From Nitrospiraceae bacterium (GTDB lineage Bacteria; Nitrospirota; Thermodesulfovibrionia; UBA6902), in the NCBI GenBank assembly GCA_003599425.1, contig QZKC01000004.1, positions 1 through 56,837 on the forward strand: DNA of 56,837 nucleotides. Direction: 5' to 3'. Position numbers and translations under genes: made by a program. Under the pieces are notes generated by a model. The model ran no database searches. It worked only from the letters and a program-made list of their open reading frames with translations, and was not told the DNA's origin. Within the stretch, counting starts at the first letter, position 1, and every line of letters begins with the position of its first letter. Positions 7,947-18,900 of this stretch are shown here, piece by piece.

Positions 7947-8819
7947 CTAAAATAAATTGACCGCGGACCGGAACGCCTGCAATGATTCGTCAGAAGACGC
8001 GATCCTCCAGTCACATTCCTTGTTGACATCAAACCAGATCAGTGCCTCGACGCGCGGGAAGCATTTTCTCAAAGCATGAAAAGCGTCAGTTATCCACAGC
8101 GCTTTGTCCCCCCCGGTCTCTGTGCTTGCTGTCTCTCCTATCATGATCGGACATTTGCTGAGAGTAGTCATTGTCTTATATGCATCCGAGAAAATTTGCT
8201 CAAAACTTTGCCACGATGACCATTCCCTGACTGATCCCCAGTTGTATCCGTCAATTGCCACCCAGTCTACAACTTCATCACCTGGGAAATAGTCTTCCAT
8301 CCTGTTAAATGGCGTCATGGGATAAGAGAAGGCATAAGGGCTCCATACCCATTGTATCCTTGACAAAGCCTCCCTGTTGACAAGCTCCCGAATGTGCTTC
8401 CATGCGGCAATAAAATCTTCAGGAGAATTGCTATTTACTGTTCCGCACCAGGGATACCAGTTACCGTTCATTTCATGCATGACCCTCAGAAATACAATGC
8501 GCGGGAATGTTGCAAGCTCTCGGGCAAATGACCGGATATAATCATCATATCTCCCAGCCGCAATATTTCTCAGAGCAAAATCAGGTTGGTCATAAGGCCT
8601 CTCTGCATCAGGGGGATGCATCCAGGGCTCCCATGTCAGAAGGATATCTCGTGATGAGTTTCTGAAGCGTTCAAGCCACTGCAGATCATCCCTAATAAAA
8701 CAGCGGTTCCAAGCCCTGTACACGGAAATAATTTGTACAGGTGTTCCACAGGTATTTTCGATAGAGGTAAGCTCAGTTTCTTCAATAGGCTCATAGAGAC
8801 GGTAGATCCCGAATTTCAT
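7947..8819 (-). CDS. GH26-like glycoside hydrolase (beta-mannanase family)
   Basis: A 290-aa protein resembling family 26 glycoside hydrolases. A likely acid/base glutamate is E116 in RVMHEMNGNWYPW and the nucleophile E229 in PIMIGETAS; WEPWMHP and WVAIDGYNWG are other family-like segments. No signal peptide is visible, which is unusual for a mannanase, so the protein may act inside the cell or leave by another route. It lies downstream of a cellulose-synthase-like glycosyltransferase and an outer-membrane barrel on the same strand. Hydrolases are commonly paired with synthase-dependent polysaccharide secretion, where they trim or release polymer; that role is inferred. The substrate cannot be read from the sequence. 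Confidence 0.75.
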   Translation of the reverse strand: MKFGIYRLYEPIEETELTSIENTCGTPVQIISVYRAWNRCFIRDDLQWLERFRNSSRDILLTWEPWMHPPDAERPYDQPDFALRNIAAGRYDDYIRSFARELATFPRIVFLRVMHEMNGNWYPWCGTVNSNSPEDFIAAWKHIRELVNREALSRIQWVWSPYAFSYPMTPFNRMEDYFPGDEVVDWVAIDGYNWGSVREWSSWQSFEQIFSDAYKTMTTLSKCPIMIGETASTETGGDKALWITDAFHALRKCFPRVEALIWFDVNKECDWRIASSDESLQAFRSAVNLF

Positions 8820-8989
8820 TGGTTAATCCTGTTATGGTATTATTCCCCAAAGATCTTAAATTTCATTTGACATCTTTTCATGCACAAAGGGCAGCTCTGC
8901 ATCGATATTTCTCTGATCGACAAAAACATTACATTATTGCCTTAGAACCCTCATGTATCTTTCACAGTAAATATTCTTTTGCTGATAAC

Positions 8990-9096
8990 GTCTTTTTTTC
9001 AAAGGTGTCGCATAGAAATTCTCCGCAGACAACCCTTTGTGCCTTTGTCACTTTGTGCCAACCATTGGAACAGAGTGCTATGAATGATCAGGGATA
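8990..9096 (+). repeat. Dispersed 100-bp repeat, copy 2
   Basis: Matches the copies at 1-104 and 38556-38656. Its right end overlaps the last codons and stop of the minus-strand glycosyltransferase gene (end at 9078), so the repeat supplies that protein's extreme C-terminus. Confidence 0.8.
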
Positions 9097-10625
9097 AGTC
9101 TTTTGGGGAATAAGCTTAGGGCAACAAAACGCCACAGGACAGCTATGGTCCATGAGGCCCAGAACACATTAATTACGAGAAACCAGAAATCGTTCCTGAT
9201 CGTTGTCAGGCCATATGCTATCGCAGCGACTGATAGCAGGATCAGTATGATATGCGGAAGACATTTAAAAATACGTGCGCGAAGCGTGTGCTGCCTGCTG
9301 ACCTTCTGAGTTACCGTATATTGAGGAAGCCTCTTCCTGCTGAACAATGCTGCAAAAAAAGCGCTGGAGAAAACAGCAAAGAGCCCTGCCTGGGCCTGGA
9401 ACCTCTTGAAAGTATGCAGCCTGTAGGTTGTGATCCTGTTGGATAACAGATAGAGCAAAAAGTAAGGGGTCCTTGCAATAATGTAATGCCAGAAAGGTTC
9501 CCTCAATATAAAATGATGTGTAAAGAGAGCCCAAACAGGAATTATGAAAAATATGGGCAGGAAGATACCGAATACTACATAGTGAAACCCGATGTGGAAA
9601 TATTGCATCCGCTGATAAAAATCAAGCCCTTTCCTGAAAAGAGGGCTGTCCCATAATATGATGCGTATTGAATCAACAGACCATTGCCACCGCTGCTTCG
9701 TATGACTGATTATGTCTTCCGGGGCCGTTCCCTCAGTGTAGCTCTTATCATGATATACGGATCTCCAGCCATTGCTGTGGAGCAGGATTGAGGTGTGCAC
9801 GTCCTCAACGAAATTCCATGTTGAAAATCCCCCTATGGACTCCACCGCCGTCCTCCTGTACAGGACTCCGCTGCCGCATGAAAATGCCGCGTTGTCATAA
9901 TCTTTTCCGGACATCATGACGCTGTAAAACACATCATCAGAATTGCACCATGGGTCACCCTTGGGCAGCCTGAAGACCTGTTTGGTCTGGACAAAGCCTA
10001 TTCCCGGAATACTGAAATAGCCGATAATGCGGTCAATGATCTCAGGCTTTGCGATCTGATCAGCGTCAAGGGCTAAAATGAGATCGCCGCTGGTGAGTTT
10101 CAGTGCGTGATTCAGATTCCCTGCTTTTCTGTTTTCATGGGTGGGCCTTCGGATATATTCAATGTGATGCTGTTCGCAGAGTGATCTGACCTTGTCATCC
10201 TCTCCGTCATCCAGCACAAATATCTTTTTATTTTCATAAGCGATAGAAACTGCGGCGATCAGGGTTTTTTCGATGATCTCAACCGGCTCCCTGTTGACAG
10301 GGATGAAGATATCCACGCTGAAATTCTTTTTTTCAAGCGGCGGCCCTTCAGGCCGGTGATGCCGTTTGGCCCAGAGAACATTTCCCCAAAGGAGAAAAAG
10401 CAGGAGAAAGACCGACTCTGTGATAAGGAAGGCGGCTGCCATGTACCAATATTGCCATTGCGCATTAATGTAGCACCATCCGATGTAGATTGAGGCAGAC
10501 AGGGCCACGGCAATGGAAAAAAACTGTCCTGAAATCCTGTTCTTTCTCTGTTCTTTTTCGCCGTATCTCTGGTACGTTCTTTTCCCGCGGAGGTCGTCTA
10601 TCCAGTTTTTGATATTTTGCTTCAT
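9078..10625 (-). CDS. Cellulose-synthase-like family 2 glycosyltransferase
   Basis: A 515-aa integral-membrane processive glycosyltransferase of the BcsA/CesA type. Two membrane helices (about 33-55 and 62-85) precede the catalytic domain, with DDGEDD (D139/D140), DAD (187-189), VEDVHTS (the TED position, near 275) and QRWQW (311-315), the Q(Q/R)xRW acceptor motif. Four or more further helices follow. All catalytic motifs are intact. The C-terminal PilZ domain of BcsA is absent, so any c-di-GMP control would have to come from a separate protein. The gene starts nine bases after the barrel gene, indicating an operon, and its last codons lie in a dispersed repeat. The product polymer is unknown. 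Confidence 0.88.
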   Translation of the reverse strand: MKQNIKNWIDDLRGKRTYQRYGEKEQRKNRISGQFFSIAVALSASIYIGWCYINAQWQYWYMAAAFLITESVFLLLFLLWGNVLWAKRHHRPEGPPLEKKNFSVDIFIPVNREPVEIIEKTLIAAVSIAYENKKIFVLDDGEDDKVRSLCEQHHIEYIRRPTHENRKAGNLNHALKLTSGDLILALDADQIAKPEIIDRIIGYFSIPGIGFVQTKQVFRLPKGDPWCNSDDVFYSVMMSGKDYDNAAFSCGSGVLYRRTAVESIGGFSTWNFVEDVHTSILLHSNGWRSVYHDKSYTEGTAPEDIISHTKQRWQWSVDSIRIILWDSPLFRKGLDFYQRMQYFHIGFHYVVFGIFLPIFFIIPVWALFTHHFILREPFWHYIIARTPYFLLYLLSNRITTYRLHTFKRFQAQAGLFAVFSSAFFAALFSRKRLPQYTVTQKVSRQHTLRARIFKCLPHIILILLSVAAIAYGLTTIRNDFWFLVINVFWASWTIAVLWRFVALSLFPKRLIPDHS

Positions 10626-10634
10626 GAGTAATGA

Positions 10635-11705
10635 TTAAAACCTGTGCTGAAATGCGATAGTATAGTTTGTTGCCCAAAAGCGGTCGCCTTCCTCCAGCCT
10701 TTCAACACCCTCGTTCTGGTCAAACCACCGTGCATCAAAGCGCAGTGATGATCGTTCCGTGAACGCATAAGATGCTGAAAGGAAGGCAGACTTTGACAGG
10801 CCGCTGCTTTTGGGAGAATATGAAAGCGCAGCTTCTGCACCCAATGAGAGATGCTTATTGAAAGCTTGACGATATTCAAGCCGCAGGGTATGAGTTTCGA
10901 AATTAATGGGGTCCCAGTAAGCGGATTCGACGGTATCTTTGCTTCTCGCGACAGGCGCAGGGTCTTTTATATCAAGATAGAAATAATTGTAAGCTGCCCG
11001 AAGGTATGGGTTGTCAAGCACCTGATACCCTGCTTCTAACATTAAACTGCGCTTTTCGTTGCCGTCTGAATAGTCGCCGTATACTACTTCACCAGCGAAT
11101 GACACCTTTGGAGCAGGGTAATACAGGAGATATAACTTGTAGTCATCAGTCTGAATATCGCGAACGACCGACCCAATGGTGACTACATGGCTGTAAATGA
11201 CGTTGTTAAACGGCAGCACCGTGTCAATAATATCAAAGTGCCTGAAACTGAACTCAGTAAAAACATTTGCTAACGGCTGATAGCGAACGAACAGGCCGCC
11301 ATTCAGATTTGTATTGTCATTATCATATAAATTTCCGGACAGGCGAGCTAACAGGGTGATGCTTCCGGAAAGCCGGTTTTCCCCCTGAATGAACACGGAA
11401 TGCCTCAATATATCTTCAAAGCCATCCTGAGAAAAATCTGACAGCACATAACCGGTCTCAAGATGTAACCCTTCTGCAGCAGAAAAACCGAACTCGGCTC
11501 CGGCGCTTTTCCGAGTGAAATCAGATGAGTTGGTGTAATATTCTGACAGCACTTTCATTGAAAAAGCAGTAAAAACTGAGAAAGGCTTATCCTGTCCTTT
11601 TGTTTGCTGAATCGAACTATCATTGTCCGTAGCGATAGCTGACATGCTGTCTGAGATGCACAATAATAATGCGGTCAGGAGCAGGATGGTTTTATACTTT
11701 CGCAT
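10635..11705 (-). CDS. Outer-membrane beta-barrel protein (YaiO-like)
   Basis: A 356-aa protein with a clear signal peptide (MRKYKTILLLTALLLCIS, cleavage near residue 25) and then alternating-strand sequence with aromatic girdle residues, ending in ...TIAFQHRF with a terminal phenylalanine, the usual outer-membrane insertion signal. The strand pattern (LHLETGYVLSDFS, LRLEYRQAFNKHLSLGAEAAL, RSSLRFDARWFDQNEG) resembles YaiO-type barrels. It is the first gene of a tight operon with the cellulose-synthase-like enzyme and probably forms the outer-membrane exit or anchoring port for the polymer. It lacks the TPR scaffold of BcsC, so the secretion complex would be minimal. The YaiO assignment is by resemblance. 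Confidence 0.75.
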   Translation of the reverse strand: MRKYKTILLLTALLLCISDSMSAIATDNDSSIQQTKGQDKPFSVFTAFSMKVLSEYYTNSSDFTRKSAGAEFGFSAAEGLHLETGYVLSDFSQDGFEDILRHSVFIQGENRLSGSITLLARLSGNLYDNDNTNLNGGLFVRYQPLANVFTEFSFRHFDIIDTVLPFNNVIYSHVVTIGSVVRDIQTDDYKLYLLYYPAPKVSFAGEVVYGDYSDGNEKRSLMLEAGYQVLDNPYLRAAYNYFYLDIKDPAPVARSKDTVESAYWDPINFETHTLRLEYRQAFNKHLSLGAEAALSYSPKSSGLSKSAFLSASYAFTERSSLRFDARWFDQNEGVERLEEGDRFWATNYTIAFQHRF

Positions 11706-11838
11706 TGTTGCAGTGTCCTTACAAAAAGAAGAATGTTAAAATTTCATGAGTGCAAGAAGCAGGAGATATTATAAGGCATAAGCGTTAAATATTAACAGGG
11801 GATATAAGCGGGGTTGTTTGAACCTGCGCGGACAGGTC

Positions 11839-12588
11839 TTATGTCTTGTGTACGGCCTGTTTCAGCATTGACAACATCTTTTTTCTTTGAGACCAGAAAA
11901 CGAGTGGCAAGGCGCCTGATATAAATAAAAGCACCTGTCCCGGCTCGGGCACGACAGTCACGTCCAGCTTTACACTGCCGGAATTGTCAACAGAGTTAGT
12001 GTCATTGATATAGAAATAGAGATTGGCATTTTCTTTAAGTGAAATGGTCATGCCATCAACATTAGAGCGGTAAAAATTAAGTGAATCATTTGCAGTGGAT
12101 GCGATATAAGCCCCTTCGCCAAAGTTGAAATTGCCGTCATAATCAGCCCATATCTGCACATAATTATTCCACTGATTCCCTCCCCAGTAAGCCAATAAAT
12201 TATATGCTGAGGAGTCGGGGGCCAACCGTATATCATACAGCCCTTTCTCTAAATATATACTGGTCCAGATCGGGTTTGAGGGGGCATTGAACGGGTCGCC
12301 TCCGGATTCCAGCCACCAGTCAAAAGTATTCATATCAGGGTCAGATACAAGTGCATCAAGACTGCTCCATCGAAGTGCTTCCGGGTCGCCATATCGCCAC
12401 TGGTAATAGTAATTAGTTGTATTTTTATACCTCACATATAGATACGTACTTGTCAGGTTATCTTCCGACCAGCCGGCATTCGCAATGCCGTCGAGGGTTA
12501 CCGAAGCAGTTGAAGCATTAGAGTATGAGAAAGGGATCAAAGCCAGCATCATAACTCCCAATAACATGTTAACTAACTTTTTTTGCAT
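11839..12588 (-). CDS. PEP-CTERM sorting-domain protein
   Basis: A 249-aa exported protein. The N-terminus is a Sec signal peptide with a hydrophobic stretch ending near SNA-S. The C-terminus carries the full PEP-CTERM tripartite signal: VPEPGQ, a hydrophobic helix (VLLFISGALPLVFW) and a basic tail (SQRKK). Such proteins are processed by exosortase and are linked by family knowledge to exopolysaccharide production. The body is Asn/Tyr/Trp-rich beta-type sequence of unknown role. It is immediately upstream on the same strand of the exopolysaccharide operon, which supports a shared matrix function. No exosortase gene is in the window. Confidence 0.85.
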   Translation of the reverse strand: MQKKLVNMLLGVMMLALIPFSYSNASTASVTLDGIANAGWSEDNLTSTYLYVRYKNTTNYYYQWRYGDPEALRWSSLDALVSDPDMNTFDWWLESGGDPFNAPSNPIWTSIYLEKGLYDIRLAPDSSAYNLLAYWGGNQWNNYVQIWADYDGNFNFGEGAYIASTANDSLNFYRSNVDGMTISLKENANLYFYINDTNSVDNSGSVKLDVTVVPEPGQVLLFISGALPLVFWSQRKKMLSMLKQAVHKT

Positions 12589-12693
12589 CTTTATGACTCC
12601 TTTAAACCTTGTCTTTGCTCTCTGTAGAAACTGATCATCAGAGTGTTCCAGAAATTGCCACGCAGATATTTATTTGAATAATTACCTGATAAA

Positions 12694-12709
12694 TGGCAAG
12701 AATCATGCC
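12694..12709 (+). promoter_or_regulatory. Candidate sigma-54 promoter (-24/-12)
   Basis: TGGCAAGAATCATGCC has the invariant GG and GC dinucleotides ten bases apart and matches TGGCA at -24. It would drive the large plus-strand gene starting at 12994 with a leader near 270 nt. Confidence 0.35.
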
Positions 12710-12810
12710 TAAAGACCTTAGTTTTGTACGACGAGTTTTATGCTGTTTTTTTAGGAGATTAAATCTTGTGGCGCAATAATGCATTGATGTGACAAGATGG
12801 CGGTGACACG

Positions 12811-12824
12811 GCAACAATGTGCCA
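12811..12824 (-). promoter_or_regulatory. Imperfect sigma-54-like box for the PEP-CTERM gene
   Basis: The minus strand reads TGGCAC, four bases, TTGC. Both half-boxes match the consensus, but GG and GC are nine instead of ten bases apart, which usually weakens function. It lies inside the GTGACA/TGTCAC inverted repeat, so it could instead be part of a protein-binding site. Confidence 0.22.
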
Positions 12825-12993
12825 TGTCACAATGTATGAAATGCTTTGCGCTGTATGATGATCCTTTGTATCAGATATGGTTATCTTGATAATTTTCATT
12901 TGCCGTGTTAGTCTTTTTAATCTCATACTAAATTCCTGCGCTTCTATGCATGAGGGCGCGAAAGGACGCGGCGTCAGAACAGGAGGAGGTCTC

Positions 12994-15900
12994 ATGAAGG
13001 CGGCGGTTGAGTTGCTTTTATCTGTTCTCATTCTGATTCTGATCATCTCCGGCGCTCCCTCACTGGCCCAGGCAGCAAATCAATCCAGAACATCCTGCTC
13101 TGATAATCCGTCACTTATGCAGATGACCCCCACATCTCTTAATACTGGCCAGACTATCCAGTTATCGTTGGTCGGCCTTGATCTTGAAAAGGCTTCTGTT
13201 TCTCTGGATCTCGGTGCAGGCATAATTGTCATGGGGAAGCCGGTCGCCAAACCAAGCATAGCAGCGACCAAAATGTATACTGTTTCGGTCAATGTGCTGC
13301 CTTCGGCGCCTGCAGGGGCGCATCCTGTAAAGATCAAGTTCTGTAACGGAACACAAACCAAGGAGACAGGTTTGAGTGTCACTGTCATTGCTGCTGCACC
13401 TATCATGAGCGACGACAGAATAATCACTGATGACAGAACAGGCGAAACGAACCGTCAGCAGTGCACTGAAAATCCCCGTATTGACCAGATGAATCCCTAC
13501 ACTGCAGTTCAGGGGCAGATGAATCTTCAGCTTGAACTCAGAGGCTGGGACCTGGACAAGCCAGGCATGATGTTTGACTTTGGCGCGGGTATCGTTGTGA
13601 TCGGGAGGCCCCTCATGCAGAAAAGAGTGTCTGATCGAGTGAATATTTATAAGGTGGGCATTAATGTGCTTCCTGCAGCACCGTCAGGCGCCCATGCCTT
13701 GACGATCAGATACTGTAACGGCACAAAGACACTTCAGACGAGAGCAACTCTACTTGTTAATGCCAGCACACAGCAAACACCTGTGGCTGTGCCTCAAATA
13801 CAGACCTCGCCCGCAGTCTCACAACAGGCAGCGCCCCCAACAATCCCAACAGCTATCCTCGCAGTAGCTCCGAACCAGTGGCAGCCCGGCAAGTCATATC
13901 ATTTGATAATTACGGGAATGAACCTCGTTTCAGGCATGGAGGTACAGTTTGGAAGCGGGATCAAGAATAAGAGCACATTCACCGTGCTCAGTACAAATCT
14001 TGCAAAGCTGCTGATCGAAGTTGAACCATCAGCAAAAGGCAGCAAAAAGGCCCGGATGAGAATGGCATCGTCAGACCCATGGAAGGACACCTCAGCAGTG
14101 GCATTCATTCAGACAGTTGAAGCGGCCCAGGCGCCAGTGAAGAAGGCCGCGATCAAGCTTCCAGATTTCAAGCCGGAGCTTGCCATTAAGGGGAAAATTT
14201 TTCTTGACGAGCCAAAGTGGCGCGAGATGATCGGCAGCACTGTTCCACCTAAGGGGCCTGACGGAAAGCCGCTCGGTCAGCCAACACCTATATATCAGCA
14301 GAAACATCCTGTGCTCAATGATTCCCTCATCTTTGACTGGCATGAGCAGAATCCGGGGACTGCTGAATGGTTCGAGATACGTTTCTTCCGGCAGGGACAA
14401 CTTATTGCAACACGAAAGATTGAATCCAAAAAATCCTGGTATGGCCTGCCCTTCCCTCCAAGCTCATTCCGTCCGGACGGCCCACTGGTGGGAGAACTGT
14501 TGAAGGCAGTCCCGGCTAAATCAGGTAGCAAGGATACGTTGCAACTGGCCAATATGAACGGGATACAGGGAAGCGTTGATCTCGAAACCGCTTTGCCAAA
14601 GGCTGACCTGGCTTGGGAAGTGGCGGGTTTTCGGAAATATTCCGGCAACGGCGTGGTCACAACAGCCTCACTTGAAGAGCCTGTCCTGTATGCTGCTTCA
14701 GGCCAGCAGGGCAGCGTCATGACGGATGCCCCTGCTGCAAATTTACCGGCCTCACAGGCGCCGGTGATCAAGGAAGTAGAGATATCTGAACGCTGGCCTC
14801 TTTATGCTGCTGACAGGCCGACCGGCCTTGCGTGCCCGACTGCGAGTTCCACAGGCGGACTTGATGTGGTAAACATAGACGCTGAGGCTATGAAAAACAA
14901 GGGAGGTGTGAAAATCTCCACTGCAAACCATGCCTATGACCGCTTTGCTTTGAGCGGAAAAATAAATCTGGCCAAGAGCCCGTATGCTGCGCATGCGAGC
15001 AAGACTCAGACATCAACTCCGGATACGAGCGGATCTTTTTCAGGTCCCTTAGGCGGAAGCGTAAGCTATGGGTCTAAATCCCAGGTGCTCTTTACTACGT
15101 GGACCTTCGAGAATGTATTCATAGACTGGGGCGACGGTACAGTTCAACCCCTGAGCATGACACAGGGAGGCGACGCCGGAGACTATAGCCAGGAGAAAGC
15201 CCTTGATATAAGCAAAGCAATGGAGAAATATCAGCATGCGTACAAAGAACCGGGGAGCTATACCGTCCGCATATATCAACTTTCCTCTGATGATGTACAG
15301 GGCGGCGGCCAGCAGGCAGCTGTTTCCTCTATCTCCAATAATCAGGCTGGCGGCAGTCTTTACCAGTTGGCAATGGGAGCATCAGGCGGTGTGCAGGCAA
15401 AGGCTTCTGCTGCTGAGATGGAGTACGGCAAGGCAGTGGCTGACCGTGCCTATATGCTCTTTTGCAAAAACATTATAATCGAGCCCCGCACTGACCCTGA
15501 TGCAAACGGCCTCTTGCATCTGGTGAACATTGAAGTGCAGGGCTTTCCCAATCCTCCGGGGAATAAAAAGACAATGCCAAAAAAGACAAAGGCCAACACA
15601 TCGGCCGAACCAGCCACAACCGGCTCTGCTTCAAATAGTGTGTCAGCCGTCAATGCTGCTATTGCTGTGGAAGAGTTATCGCCTCTGTCATTGCTGGGGA
15701 ACATGCCGGCATACAGTGCATGCGACTACCAGCTCACTGCCGGTGCGAAACTGTCTTATTATGGACAGGGCGACGTAAAACTCACCTGGTTCGTTGACAG
15801 CATGGCTCTGCCGTCCGAGGAATTTCCTGTCGGGCCATCCAAAGGGCGGCCAGACAAAGTACTGTCCCAACCACAATCCACATGGGGTGATCCTGTAGTG

Positions 15901-18900
15901 GATGATCTTGCACCGCTGCTTTCCCCTCCGATCGGCCTTGAGAAGCTGGGAAAACGTGAGGTCCGTGTAGAGGCAGAGGTGGTGCACAAGATCAGCGGGT
16001 ATGGCCTCATGAATCTGGTACAGGCTGCACTTGGCGCAGGAGGCAAGCAGGACGCTGGATTAGCTCAGGCACTCTCAACTGCGATGAAGCAGGAGGGCGT
16101 GAAGCTGGGGGTTCTCTCTCCGTTCAAGACACCAGTCAAAGGTGGGACAGGGCCAATGAGCTTTCTCAATACTCCTTTGGAGCGAGTGGCTGCAGCAGGC
16201 CTGACACACCTGGCGGCTAAATTTTCTGAAGGGAACAGTTATGCTCCGTTGAGCGATGTCAAAACCGGGGTAGTGGCAATAACAAAAAAACAGCCGCCCG
16301 AGTTCGTACAGTCTGAAACGAGGCAGTACCTTGTTGTGGGATATAATTCGGAACAACCCTGCACCCTGAAATTTCCGGTGAAGGATGGATATTTTCTCGT
16401 GGCCGGCCTTCAGGAGCCTGGAGGAAAGTCCAAGGTAACACGAAAGGGCAACAGTTTTAGCGGTCAGGGGGAATTGATCGTTCCTGTACCCACGGTCTCA
16501 GGAGTGAAGACGTTGAAGGCGCCAATTACGTTCCAGGACTGGAAGGTCGTGTCTGACGGTGTGTCAGTGGATTCAGGAACCTTTGATATAACAAATAGCG
16601 GACTGCCTGAGACGCTTCTGTCTGGCCTGAAAGGCCGCTTCAGCCGACTTAAAGGCGCAGCAGGAGACCATGTGGATGCCTGGCTCGATGCGCAGCTTTC
16701 AAACACGGCACTGACCAAATCAGCATCACCCGGCGCGGTGCCGGAATGGAAAGGAGTAATGGCTGCGCTGAGTCCTGCGGGCGACTGGTTTGCAGCAGGC
16801 ACACCAATGCCTGAGATCCTGATATACGATACCGGGTTCCGTATTACACCCGCTTCAGCAAACCTCGATCTTAGCGCAAAAGAGGGTGCACAGGTCAGTT
16901 CAAACTGTCAGGGAGATGCAGGCATTGCCTGGCGCGGAGTACAGTTTGGCAGTGGCACTGTTCTGAATTTTTATAATTTCGATCTGCCCGTTGCACCACC
17001 TCAGACGCAGGTGAGTGACTGGGCCATTGATAGTGCAGGGATATGCGGCAAGGCGAATACCGGACAAGCCTCCCATCAGTGGCTTAAGGGGAAGATCAGC
17101 TGGTCTAATATAGCTGCCCAGGCGCAGGGAGGAAGCTTTAAGGCTACCTATCATGACCTCATAGTTCATGTCCCGTGGCTTAATGTAGACCTGAAAGGAT
17201 CAGCAGACCCTGTGATAACTGGCGGAAAAGGCCAGGGCACAGGCGGTATAACACTTGCACTTACAGGCGGGCCAAAGACTGTGAAGAATGGGCCTGTTAC
17301 CCTGAAGGCTGACAATATGCTTTTCACTACATTAAAGGGCATTGGTCCGGTCGTGCAGACTGATACCTGTTTTGACTTTCAGGGAGAGAAGCAGGCATTT
17401 GCAAAGGATGTCTGCGTTAATGGATTGCACTATGGCCTTGACGGCAAGGCATATTTTGCAGACGGCAAGCCACATGCTGTTCAACTTACCGGCAAGAAAG
17501 GCAACATTGCTCAAAGTACGGTCGATCTGAAGAGCGTTGTCATCACTGCATCTGCCGGTAGTGAGAACCGTCTCGGTTTTGCTTTTGATACGGATCTGAC
17601 CATATCAAAGGTCCTGCAGGCTGCGAAAGCGCCTGTGTCTTATTCAATTACAGAATCCCCATCAGGCGTGTACAATGGTACGGGGCCTGTAACCGGGTCG
17701 GTAACGGCTATCCAATTTGTATCGCCCAATATCAAGGCAACTATTACCCCCGTATATGCCGGGCCTACTGATGGAAGCGCCGGATTAAATCCCGTGCAGT
17801 TTGCGATGGATAATAGCTCAGGTATGAGCGATGCACCTTTTCAGATAGCGCTGGCAACACCTTCCAATATTATCTACAAGGGAAGTGTAGATCTGACACC
17901 GTTTGAGCTCGGAGTGCCTGTAAAAGGGGTGTTCGTATTGGGCTATCAGGGCGATACCGATTTCTGGGCTGCCAAGGGCACCTTTGTTTTTCCGGCTTCA
18001 GGGGCGCCGCTTGTACCGCCGCTTGTAAACATGTTTGAAGTTGGAGGCGGTCTTGGGTATCATGTAACACGGGCCTCTCTCATTGATGCCAACCTTGAGT
18101 ATGTGCAGTTCAGCAGCGATTCAGTGCCGGTTTTTAATGCGCATACCCTCATCGGTTCCGGATGGGACGGTGGCTTTACTTTTGCTGTGAAAGGAGAGCT
18201 CACCATAAAGACTGGAGGCAGCGATTCAGGTGTGGGCATGAATTACGATGCGTGGCTCCTGTCATCGAGCCATGGCGGCAAGGGCGATCTTTACGGCGAC
18301 CTTACTTATGGCGGCGGCGCCTTCTCCGGCAACATGAACGGCCATCTGAGCATCTTTGGGACTGACGCCGTATATGTGGAGGCAAAGAATAATGCGATCG
18401 CTTTTTCCGTGGGCAATGGCGACTGGTATTTTAACCTGGGCAGTGAAGGCAATCCCGTGACAGGCCATGTACTTGTTGTTGATGCCGGAGCCTGGATGAA
18501 TCTGAGCAAGTCAAAAGGCCTTCATGTGGGAGCCAAGGCTGACAAGCGCTTCCCTGACATTACATGTGATAGCGGCACGTGTGCTTATGTTCAGGGCAAA
18601 GTAAAGGTTGATGCGGGTATCAATCCCTCGCCCTTTTCCCTTTCTGCCAAAGGCAATGCAGGGGTGGATGCAAAGGCCTGTGCATCAGGGTTTTGTCTGG
18701 GCGCTGGGGTAGATGCAAGCGTCCATGCAGGAGTGCCTCCGCCGTCATTAGGGTTTGCCTGTAATCTGAATGGCTGCCCGATCGGCAAGCTGAGTGTAGG
18801 ACTGGACATTCTCCCTGCGCCAAAACCGAACATAAGCGCCAGTTTCTGCAGCCTGGCTGAAGCTGGAGAGGCTATTGCAACGGGCATTGAAAACCTGGGA

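Larger units (their letters stand above)
12589..12993. other. Divergent regulatory region
   Basis: About 400 bases between the PEP-CTERM gene and the 1990-aa gene. It contains an inverted repeat GTGACA...TGTCAC around 12803-12830 with additional pairing GGCA/TGCC, and two sigma-54-like boxes listed separately. No c-di-GMP riboswitch signature was recognised. Confidence 0.5.

Noticed and set aside
12877-12993. Longer start of the 1990-aa protein
   Set aside because: The strong AGGAGGAGG and a clean signal peptide mark ATG 12994.
12589-12993. c-di-GMP riboswitch before PEP-CTERM or giant gene
   Set aside because: The conserved GEMM core segments are not present on either strand.
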